Shown in pieces: positions 1 to 5,392 of a stretch of DNA of 7,439 nucleotides. A program made the translations under genes and the position numbers. Source of the stretch: Acidobacteriota bacterium (GTDB lineage Bacteria > Acidobacteriota > Polarisedimenticolia > Gp22-AA2); NCBI GenBank assembly GCA_027297005.1, contig JAPUIN010000113.1, positions 1-7,439 of the forward strand, given 5' to 3'. Under the pieces are notes generated by a model, which saw only the letters and a list, made by a program, of their open reading frames with translations, was not told where the DNA came from and ran no database searches. Each line of letters starts with the position of its first letter. The first letter of the stretch is position 1.

Positions 1-312
1 CTGGGCGATGATCATCGCGGTCGGGGTGTAGAGGAGCTGGAGTCCTCCGAACGGACCGCTCCGCCACAGAAAGATCATGACGAACAGGCCAACGACGACC
101 GGCGGCAGGCCCATACCGGTGTTGATCAGCGCGACGACGAAGGTGCGGCCGCGAAACCGGCTCAGCGCGAGCCAGACTCCGGTCGGCACCCCCAGCGACA
201 GGCTGAAAAGCGTCGCCGTGCCGGAGACCTGCAGCGTCCGCCAGGTCGCCTCGCGCAGAGCGGCATCGAGAGAAACGATCCGCTCGAGCGCCTGCCACAA
301 ACCCTCGAACAA
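1..312 (-). CDS. tupB: Tungstate ABC transporter permease TupB, 3' end outside window
   Basis: This is the N-terminal 104 residues of an inner-membrane permease that, with TupA and an ATPase, imports tungstate (WO4). Visible are an amphipathic N-terminus (LFEGLWQALERIVSLD), a first membrane helix at about residues 29-50 and a second at about 59-83. The latter contains INTGMGLPPVVVGL, a stretch typical of TupB-type permeases; the later cytoplasmic ATPase-contact loop is not reached. It lies 64 bases downstream of tupA on the same strand, so it is almost certainly co-transcribed. The coordinate uses TTG at 312-310, but a strong SD (327-333) sits five bases before an in-frame ATT codon at 321-319. 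Starting there gives an N-terminus (MHLLFEGL) that better matches the family. An in-frame TGA just upstream rules out a longer protein. The general molybdate permease family is the alternative, but the TupA neighbour argues for tungstate. Confidence 0.88.
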   Translation of the reverse strand, partial: MFEGLWQALERIVSLDAALREATWRTLQVSGTATLFSLSLGVPTGVWLALSRFRGRTFVVALINTGMGLPPVVVGLFVMIFLWRSGPFGGLQLLYTPTAMIIAQ

Positions 313-326
313 GAGATGAATGTCGA

Positions 327-333
327 CCTCCTC
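327..333 (-). promoter_or_regulatory. Ribosome binding site of tupB that points to an ATT start
   Basis: On the minus strand this reads GAGGAGG, a near-perfect anti-16S match. The spacer TCGAC (322-326) is five bases and leads directly to ATT. No ATG or GTG lies in frame between the upstream TGA and TTG at 312-310, which is 14 bases away. The site therefore favours initiation at ATT, as known for infC, unless a base call is wrong. Confidence 0.6.
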
Positions 334-340
334 TTCCGCC

Positions 341-370
341 GATCATGCTCCGCACGCGCCGGACATGATC
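341..370 (-). repeat. Inverted repeat / bulged hairpin in the tupA-tupB gap
   Basis: GATCATG (341-347) is the exact reverse complement of CATGATC (364-370). Inside it, TCCG (349-352) pairs with CGGA (360-363), leaving one bulged base (348) and a seven-base loop. In the tup mRNA this would be an 11-pair stem located after the tupA stop and a few bases before the tupB ribosome binding site. There is no T-run after it. It could protect the tupA 3' end or partly terminate transcription, giving more binding protein than permease. That role is inferred. Confidence 0.55.
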
Positions 371-376
371 CAACGA

Positions 377-1312
377 TTATTCGGATCCGTACGGCTCGGG
401 ATCGGGGACGAACAACGGTTGCCCGTACCTCTCGCGGCCGAAGTCTCCCACGATCGCGAGCGCCTCTTCCGACAGCAGGAAGCGCGCCAGAGACTCCGCG
501 CCGGCCAGGTTGACCCACGGCCCCGTGCCGGGATCGACAACGATCAGATGATAGACGTTGCGCAGGAGTGGATCCCCTTCCGAGAGGATCGCCAGTGCGA
601 GCCCATCCCGCTGCGCCAGGTACGTGCCCCGATCGGTCAGCGTGTAAGCCCCCTTCGCCGAGGCGATGAGCAGCGTCGCTGCCATCCCCTGGCCGCTCTC
701 GAGATATATCCGGCCGAGCCGCGGCCGGAACGACAGACGATCCCAGAGCCGCTTCTCGAGCTGATGCGTGCCCGATTCGTCCCCGCGCGATACGAAGATC
801 GAGCCGGAGTCGACGATCGCGCGCATCGCCGGGAGAATCCCCTCAGCGCCTGCGACCGAAGCCGGATCATCATCCGGTCCCACCAGGATGAAATCGTTAT
901 ACATCATGCGCCTGCGGCGGTGGCCTCCGCCGCCGTTCATGAAGCGCCGTTCCGCTGCGGGTGCGTGCACCAGCACGATATCGGCCTCGCCTCGCCCCGC
1001 GAGGGCCAGCGCCTGCCCCGAGCCGACGACGATCATCTTCACGCGCCGTACGTCCCCGGCCTCGAAACGCTCGATCAGGCGGTCGAGCAGGCCGGTGTCA
1101 TAGGTGCTGCTGGTCGTCGCGAGAATAATCGCATCACCGTCCGACGCGCTGCGGTCCGTGGTTCCGCCCGCGCAACCTACCATCGCGACCATCGCGATCG
1201 CGAGCGCCGCGAGAAGGGGACGCGGTGCGCTCCGGTCGGTGCCGATCGGATCGGCGGTGATGCCGTTCGATACGACACCGTCATGTCGAGTCCCGATTTC
1301 GAGTGCGTCCAC
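377..1312 (-). CDS. tupA: Tungstate-binding lipoprotein TupA
   Basis: This is the periplasmic substrate-binding component of a TupABC-type tungstate importer, about 311 residues from GTG at 1312. Numbering from that GTG, a hydrophobic stretch ends in MVGC, a lipobox with Cys47, so the protein should be lipid-anchored. Family signatures follow in order: ATTSSTYDTGLLD (65-77, oxyanion-binding start of the mature domain), VVGSGQALALAGRGEAD (95-111), MMYNDFILVGP (136-146), FVSRGDESGTHQLEKRLW (173-190), ESGQGMAATL (205-214), KGAYTLTDRGTYLA (220-233) and a C-terminal GDFGRERYGQPLFVPD. These match TupA rather than ModA. The start is uncertain: GTG 1312 leaves a long, 30-residue n-region, ATG at 1372 would be longer still, and neither has a clear SD. 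A promoter-like site just upstream fits a nearly leaderless mRNA from GTG 1312. tupB follows on the same strand. The protein presumably supplies tungsten for tungstoenzymes. Confidence 0.93.
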   Translation of the reverse strand: MDALEIGTRHDGVVSNGITADPIGTDRSAPRPLLAALAIAMVAMVGCAGGTTDRSASDGDAIILATTSSTYDTGLLDRLIERFEAGDVRRVKMIVVGSGQALALAGRGEADIVLVHAPAAERRFMNGGGGHRRRRMMYNDFILVGPDDDPASVAGAEGILPAMRAIVDSGSIFVSRGDESGTHQLEKRLWDRLSFRPRLGRIYLESGQGMAATLLIASAKGAYTLTDRGTYLAQRDGLALAILSEGDPLLRNVYHLIVVDPGTGPWVNLAGAESLARFLLSEEALAIVGDFGRERYGQPLFVPDPEPYGSE

Positions 1313-1324
1313 GGGGCCGATCGT

Positions 1325-1353
1325 ATCGTAGACGCCGGAATCGCGGGCGCCAA
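1325..1353 (-). promoter_or_regulatory. Candidate sigma-70-type promoter of tupA
   Basis: On the minus strand TTGGCG (1353-1348) is followed by a 17-base spacer and TACGAT (1330-1325), each matching four of six consensus positions. Transcription would begin near 1318, only about five bases before the GTG start of tupA. A second overlapping TACGAT lies at 1325-1320. The match is moderate and this is an inference from sequence alone. Confidence 0.35.
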
Positions 1354-1398
1354 TTGTTCGGGTGCGGATCATGCGCAGAGGGGGATCGAAAATCGTAG

Positions 1399-1427
1399 TT
1401 GACGGAGGGTCCCATGCGACGTATCTG
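1399..1427 (+). promoter_or_regulatory. Candidate promoter of the PAS-sigma operon
   Basis: TTGACG (1399-1404, five of six -35 matches) and TATCTG (1422-1427, three of six -10 matches) are separated by exactly 17 bases. Transcription would start near 1434, leaving a leader of about 105 bases before the PAS gene. The site sits in the divergent region shared with tupA. No clear operator palindrome was found in 1373-1538. Confidence 0.4.
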
Positions 1428-1538
1428 ACCAGCAGGAGAGTTAGAGGGCATCTGGCCCGGCGGATCGTATCGGACCTGATCACAGGACGACGTGGCTGCG
1501 GATACCCGCCACGCCACCCGTCCCGAAGTGAGGCGACG

Positions 1539-2114
1539 ATGCTGGATCGCAACGCTCTCGAAAGGCAGACCGCGGATCTCCACCGTACGCTGGACGAACT
1601 GCGCCCCTTAGGGCCGCACGAGCGGCGGCTCGGCTCTTTGATCGCCACCGACCGGATCGATTACCACGGTCGCTACCTCTTCATCGACGATTGTGCCGAG
1701 GGGATCCTCGGCTACCCACCCGCGTACTACGAGCATGAGTACGACTGGGTGCGATTGAACCATACCTTCGACATCGGCCGCACGGCGAGACTCTGGCAGG
1801 CTGCCCTGAGCGGACACGTGAGCCGCGGCGTCGAGTATCGGACCGGACATATCTCCGGTCATTGGGTCTGGCTCGAGGACTCCTTCACACCGATCTTGAC
1901 CGACAGCAGCGGCCGGGCCCTCGTCATCGAGGGCCGCTGGCGCGATGTCACCCCGCGCAAGCGCCGCGAGACCGAGTTTCTGATCGCTCAGCTCGAATCG
2001 ACCTACCGCACCCTCAAATCACCCCCGCTTTCGGGACGAACGATGGTGCTTCGCTTCCCGGCGTTCCGACCGCGGGGAGTCGGTTTGGGGACGGGAGAAA
2101 GGAGGAGACCATGA
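1539..2114 (+). CDS. Small PAS-domain sensor protein coupled to a sigma factor
   Basis: This is a soluble 191-residue protein with no signal peptide or membrane segment. Residues 1-30 look helical (LERQTADLHRTLDELR). Residues about 31-138 form a PAS fold of the PAS_3 type: DYHGRYLFIDDCAEGILGYPPAYY, then WVRLNHTFDIGRTARLWQAALSG, then VEYRTGHISGHWVWLEDSFTPILTDSSG, and the closing GRWRDVTPRKRRETE (132-146), equivalent to the usual DITerkrae linker. No LOV cysteine motif or obvious haem ligand was recognised, so the signal is unknown. There is no kinase, cyclase or DNA-binding output domain. After the linker helix (to about 160) only a basic, Pro/Gly/Arg-rich tail remains. The stop TGA overlaps the ATG of the sigma gene, so the natural partner is that sigma factor. 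ATG 1539 has a weak GAGG upstream; an in-frame extension towards 1362 has no family resemblance. Confidence 0.8.
   Translation: MLDRNALERQTADLHRTLDELRPLGPHERRLGSLIATDRIDYHGRYLFIDDCAEGILGYPPAYYEHEYDWVRLNHTFDIGRTARLWQAALSGHVSRGVEYRTGHISGHWVWLEDSFTPILTDSSGRALVIEGRWRDVTPRKRRETEFLIAQLESTYRTLKSPPLSGRTMVLRFPAFRPRGVGLGTGERRRP
2098..2105 (+). promoter_or_regulatory. Ribosome binding site of the sigma gene, inside the PAS gene
   Basis: AAAGGAGG lies five bases before ATG 2111 and within the last codons of the upstream PAS gene. It fixes the sigma start and, with the ATGA overlap, indicates translational coupling of the two genes. Confidence 0.75.
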
Positions 2115-2863
2115 ATACGGATGAACTCCTCTCGACCCACCGAGGATACGTGACGGAGGTAGCGCTGAAGTACCGGCGCTATGGTGTACCGCTCGACGAT
2201 CTGATCAATGAAGGTGCGATCGGTCTCCTCGAGGCAGCGCGGCGTTTCGACGCGTCACGCGGAACGAAGTTCCTGACTTATGCTAGCTACTGGATCCACA
2301 AGCAGATTCTGGGGGCGCTCGAGTATCAGTCACGGGTCGTCCGGGTGCCCGACTACCGCCTGAAGAGGGTCCGCAGAATGCTGAAGGCGGAAAACGCCCT
2401 TCTGCAGGAACTCGGGCATCCACCGACACGTGAGGAGATCCGGGCCCGGCTGCGCCTCAACGGGGATCCCGGCACATCTGATCTGCCGGGAATGACGCTC
2501 GAGGTCTCGATCGATGACGAGTCCGACTCGGTCCGGACAGCGATCCAGGCGCTCGTGGATCACTCGACCGCCGATCCGGAAGACTCGCTGCTGCACGATG
2601 AGACCACGATTCTCGTACGCGAGGCGCTCGGGATCCTGGCACCGCGCGAGAGACAGATCCTCGTGGCGCGCTACGGGCTCGAAGGGCGGCGCCGGCTCAC
2701 ACTGCGCGAGGTGGCCGCAGAGCTAGACATCAGCCGGGAGGGCGTGCGCAAGATCGAGCTCTCCGCGCGTCAGAAGATCGCGCGTTTCCTGACCACGCGG
2801 TTTGCCGGATCGATCCGCCGCCGCACCCTGGCCGCGTGCGCACGGCATACCGTCGGAGCCTGA
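2111..2863 (+). CDS. Sigma-70 family RNA polymerase sigma factor (group 2/3-like)
   Basis: This 250-residue sigma factor carries regions 2, 3 and 4 but no region 1.1. Region 2.1-2.2 covers about 10-48 (YGVPLDDLINEGAIGLLEAARRFD, core-binding). Region 2.3-2.4 covers 54-80 (FLTYASYWIHKQILGALEYQSRVVRVP, -10 melting and recognition). Region 3 includes LGHPPTREEIRARL (101-114), followed by SIDDES (133-138), the region 3.2 type sequence. Region 4.1 is LGILAPRERQILVARYGLEG and region 4.2 is the helix-turn-helix TLREVAAELDISREGVRKIELSARQKI (197-223), which contacts -35 elements. Having region 3 and SIDD places it with RpoD/SigA-like alternative sigmas, not with ECF factors. ATG 2111 is fixed by an excellent SD and overlaps the PAS stop. 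The C-terminal about 20 residues are basic and unconserved-looking. The PAS protein is the likely regulator; the regulon is unknown. Confidence 0.92.
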   Translation: MNTDELLSTHRGYVTEVALKYRRYGVPLDDLINEGAIGLLEAARRFDASRGTKFLTYASYWIHKQILGALEYQSRVVRVPDYRLKRVRRMLKAENALLQELGHPPTREEIRARLRLNGDPGTSDLPGMTLEVSIDDESDSVRTAIQALVDHSTADPEDSLLHDETTILVREALGILAPRERQILVARYGLEGRRRLTLREVAAELDISREGVRKIELSARQKIARFLTTRFAGSIRRRTLAACARHTVGA

Positions 2864-2889
2864 TTCATCGCCCCGGCCGACCGAATCAG
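2860..2889. terminator. Possible bidirectional hairpin spanning two convergent stop codons
   Basis: CTGATTC (2860-2866) and GAATCAG (2883-2889) are exact reverse complements enclosing a GC-rich 16-base loop with a GGCC core. Each arm contains the TGA stop of one of the two convergent genes. The whole intergenic gap is 22 bases, so any terminator for either gene must be here or overlap the coding ends. There is no T-tract, so intrinsic termination is only a possibility. Confidence 0.35.
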
Positions 2890-3896
2890 CCCTCGACCTT
2901 GCCGGCCGCCAGGGGGGAGAGATCGCGGCGGTGGCGGAAGATCGTGGCGATCCCGCCGAGGAGAATCGAACAGATGTAGTGGACGCCGCGCGCGAGGAGA
3001 ACCGCCGGCAGCGCCACTTCGGTCGGCACCCCAAGCGCCACGAGTGGCACGATCGCGGCGAGCTCGGTCGTGCCGGCCCCACCCGGGGTTCCGGTCATTG
3101 TCCCGACGAACGAGCCGAGCGCGAAGGCGGCCGCCGCGGCAGGGAAGCCGAGCGGATAGCCGAGAGCCGCCGCGGCGATTTGAAACGTCAAGACGTTGGC
3201 CAGCCAGACCGCGCCGCCACCAACCGCCACCACGCGCCAGGTCGCAGGGTGGGCGAGCAGGCGTTGCGCCGCATCGACGGTCCCTTCGAGCGCCTCAGCG
3301 ACTCTCGGCATCCGGCTGCGCATGCGGGCGAGCAGGGAGGAGCGTCGTCGCCACATGACGACAAAGACGAGGCCCAGACCGGCCCCCCCTGCGAGCCCGA
3401 GCAGGAGCAGATCAGCGGGACTGCGCTCCGGATCAACCCAGAACGCGAGAGGAAGGTAAATTGCTCCGAGCGCCAGGCAGACCACGGTGTAACCGATCTG
3501 ATCGACCAGCGCGCCGCCATACAGCGAACCGCGCGGGCGACCCAGCTCGTGCGCCAGGTAGCGCGCTCTCACCAGCCCCCCGAACGGCCGTGACGCCGGC
3601 ACCACAGTCGTGATGAAGAGACTGGCGAGCAGCGCCTTCTGAGCCGGCCACCACGGGATCGGTTCGACCGGGCGCACCAGTACCTGCCAGCGGATGCACC
3701 ATACGGCGTAGCGTACCAGGGTGACGAGCAGCACCAGGAGCAGCAGGGTTCGATCGGCACCGGCCAGACGATCCCCCAGTACCCGCCAGCCAACATCGCC
3801 TGCCGTGCGTGCGAGAAATGCCACGGCGGCGGCTACGAGCACGGCCGATAACGCCGGCCTGACCCACCTCCGGGATCCGGGCATCGAGCTCCTCAC
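2886..3896 (-). CDS. Polytopic membrane protein of the LPG-synthase-TM/flippase-like family
   Basis: This integral membrane protein has 336 residues and about eight hydrophobic helices. The first are near 12-31 (ALSAVLVAAAVAFLART) and 48-68, with further ones across 130-155, 160-182, 215-245, 250-270, 280-310 and the end. Two motifs are diagnostic of the lysylphosphatidylglycerol synthase/flippase-like TM family (UPF0104, Pfam LPG_synthase_TM): PASRPFGGLVRARYL at about 100-114 and GTMTGTPGGAGTTE at about 265-278. Members span the N-terminal flippase half of MprF and glycolipid-related proteins. Here there is no C-terminal aminoacyl-transferase domain, so lipid or glycan translocation is more likely than lysyl transfer. 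The GTG start at 3896 has GGAGG five bases upstream; ATG at 3884, with GAGGAG four bases upstream, is an alternative. It is convergent with the sigma gene and divergent from the sulfatase-fold gene, with which it may share envelope-related work. Confidence 0.82.
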   Translation of the reverse strand: MRSSMPGSRRWVRPALSAVLVAAAVAFLARTAGDVGWRVLGDRLAGADRTLLLLVLLVTLVRYAVWCIRWQVLVRPVEPIPWWPAQKALLASLFITTVVPASRPFGGLVRARYLAHELGRPRGSLYGGALVDQIGYTVVCLALGAIYLPLAFWVDPERSPADLLLLGLAGGAGLGLVFVVMWRRRSSLLARMRSRMPRVAEALEGTVDAAQRLLAHPATWRVVAVGGGAVWLANVLTFQIAAAALGYPLGFPAAAAAFALGSFVGTMTGTPGGAGTTELAAIVPLVALGVPTEVALPAVLLARGVHYICSILLGGIATIFRHRRDLSPLAAGKVEG

Positions 3897-3945
3897 ACCA
3901 GCCTCCAGGCGTCTTCCCCTCGTGCCGGGACACCGTTAGAATGCG

Positions 3946-3975
3946 TTGACTCTCCGGGAGGGGTACAGCGATAAA
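3946..3975 (+). promoter_or_regulatory. Candidate promoter overlapping the sulfatase-fold gene start
   Basis: TTGACT (3946-3951, five of six -35 matches) and GATAAA (3970-3975, four of six -10 matches) are 18 bases apart. Transcription would begin near 3982, directly at TTG 3983, implying a leaderless message. The same stretch holds an SD-like GGGAGGGG, so promoter and ribosome binding site readings compete. Confidence 0.35.
3956..3963 (+). promoter_or_regulatory. SD-like site pointing to an ATA start
   Basis: GGGAGGGG lies seven bases before an in-frame ATA at 3971 and about 20 bases before TTG 3983, too far for TTG. An in-frame TGA at 3947-3949 excludes any longer start. If it is used, translation would begin at ATA, giving the classical signal-peptide start MNRILKILTIACLL. 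Confidence 0.4.
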
Positions 3976-3982
3976 CCGCATC

Positions 3983-5332
3983 TTGAAGATCCTCACCATC
4001 GCCTGTCTGCTCGCTGTGCCGGCCCGTGTGCCGAGCGCCGCCGGCACCACCTCGCGCGTCACCGAGCGGCCGAACCTCCTCCTGATCACCCTCGACACCA
4101 CCCGTGTCGATCATCTCGGATGTTATGGCTACGCGCTGCCGACATCCCCCGTGATCGATTCCGTCGCCAGCCGCGGGGTCCGCTTCACCCAGGCGCTCAC
4201 CCAGATTCCACTCACCGGACCCGCGCACGCGACGATGATGACCGGTCTTCATCCCCACGATCACGGTGCCGTCCGCAACGGCGTCCCGCTCCCACAGGAG
4301 GCCCGGACGCTCGCTGAACGGCTGCGGGACGCCGGTTACAGGACCGGCGCCTTTCTCTCGGGCTGGACTCTGCGGGCCGGATTGTCGGGTCTCGATCAGG
4401 GATTCGACCTTTACGACGACGCGATGCGGAACCGCTACCATCTGGTGAACACCCAGCGCTTCGCCCACCAGGTCACCCCTCTGGCCCGCACCTGGCTCAG
4501 GCGCCACGCCGGGGAGAGATTCTTCCTCTGGGTCCATTACTTCGATCCCCATGCGCCGTACGTTCGCCGGCCGGGCCTCTTCGACGCCCTCGGGCCGGAT
4601 GCGAGGGGGGCGACCCGTTCCATCCCCCCGCGCATCCTGAAGTATGACAGCGAGATCCGGCATATGGACGACCAGATCGGGTCGCTGCTCACCACGCTCC
4701 GGGCACTGGGTCTGGAACGCGACACTCTCGTCATCATCGCCGCCGATCACGGCGAGGCGTTCGGGGAGCACGGCTACGTCGGTCATGGCCGGTTCCTCTA
4801 CGAGGAGATCGTTCGCATCCCGCTGATCGCAGCCTGGCCGGGCCACATCGCGGAAGGGATCACGGTCGACTCTCCGGTCGGGCTCATCGATCTGATGCCC
4901 ACGATCCTCTCCCTCCTCGATCTCCCTCTCCCCGAGTTCACGACCGGCATCGACCTGTCCCGCATGCTCACCGGGGACCGGGGCGAACCGACCGACGGGC
5001 TCGCCGGGCGCCGCGTCTATTTCGAGACCTACCAGGGAGCTCGCAAGAGGTTCTGGAGGATATTCTCCCCCAGGGTCAAACGAACGCCGATTCTGATCGG
5101 ATACCGCCAGGGCTCCCTGAAGTACGTATACGACACGCGCAGGAAGACCGCCTCCGTCCACGATCTCGCAGGCGTGGGTGAGGGTGAAAACCTGATCGCC
5201 CGATATCCCGACCTCAGCCCCTCGGGTGACGATCTCCTCCGCTGGGTTCATGCGACGGCGCAATTCTCGACCTACGAAATGGCCGACCGTGAAGATCTCG
5301 AGCGGCTGCGGAGCCTCGGGTACATCAAATAG
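3983..5332 (+). CDS. Exported sulfatase-fold hydrolase with a threonine active-site motif
   Basis: This 449-residue enzyme of the sulfatase/alkaline-phosphatase superfamily carries an N-terminal Sec signal (KILTIACLLAVPARVPSAA) and should act outside the cytoplasm. Metal-site motifs are NLLLITLDTTRVDHLGCYGY (31-50, Asp38), HYFDPHAPY (185-193) and IIAADHGEAFGEHGYVGHG (251-269, Asp255/His256). At the nucleophile position it has PLTGPAHATMMTGLHPHDHG (76-95). Thr78 stands where true sulfatases have the Cys or Ser of C/S-x-P-x-R that becomes formylglycine, and the arginine is absent. It may therefore hydrolyse or transfer phosphate or phosphonate esters instead of sulfate esters; the substrate is unknown. 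The protein ends in ERLRSLGYIK, a tail seen at the end of the catalytic domain in related bacterial proteins, without added TPR repeats. TTG 3983 is the nearest conventional start; ATA 3971 is favoured by the SD-like site. It is divergent from the flippase-like gene. Confidence 0.85.
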   Translation: MKILTIACLLAVPARVPSAAGTTSRVTERPNLLLITLDTTRVDHLGCYGYALPTSPVIDSVASRGVRFTQALTQIPLTGPAHATMMTGLHPHDHGAVRNGVPLPQEARTLAERLRDAGYRTGAFLSGWTLRAGLSGLDQGFDLYDDAMRNRYHLVNTQRFAHQVTPLARTWLRRHAGERFFLWVHYFDPHAPYVRRPGLFDALGPDARGATRSIPPRILKYDSEIRHMDDQIGSLLTTLRALGLERDTLVIIAADHGEAFGEHGYVGHGRFLYEEIVRIPLIAAWPGHIAEGITVDSPVGLIDLMPTILSLLDLPLPEFTTGIDLSRMLTGDRGEPTDGLAGRRVYFETYQGARKRFWRIFSPRVKRTPILIGYRQGSLKYVYDTRRKTASVHDLAGVGEGENLIARYPDLSPSGDDLLRWVHATAQFSTYEMADREDLERLRSLGYIK

Positions 5333-5376
5333 GAGCCCCTCCGGGTATTGCATCGGGGCGCACGCACTACCCCGAC

Positions 5377-5392
5377 TGGCTCCCGGGAGCCA
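5377..5392. terminator. 16-base perfect palindrome after the sulfatase-fold gene
   Basis: TGGCTCCCGGGAGCCA is a perfect palindrome 44 bases past the stop codon. As RNA it can fold into a six-pair GC-rich stem with a four-base CCGG loop. No T-run follows, so it is either an atypical terminator or mRNA end stabiliser, or a protein-binding site. Confidence 0.4.

Noticed and set aside
320..1402. 360-residue plus-strand frame opposite tupA
   Set aside because: It lies antisense to a gene with many TupA motifs. The translation is Arg/His/Ala-rich with no domain, as expected from GC-rich third positions.
1362..1538. N-terminal extension of the PAS protein
   Set aside because: The in-frame extension is Arg-rich with no PAS-family similarity and would cover the divergent promoter region; ATG 1539 has a plausible SD.
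2802..3593. 263-residue plus-strand frame opposite the flippase-like gene
   Set aside because: It is hydrophilic Arg/Glu/Gly-rich antisense shadow of a clear multi-helix membrane protein, and it overlaps the sigma gene end.
3893..5353. 486-residue minus-strand frame covering the sulfatase-fold gene
   Set aside because: It is longer than the real gene but has no recognisable motif and charged low-complexity content. The opposite strand shows clear catalytic motifs and a signal peptide.
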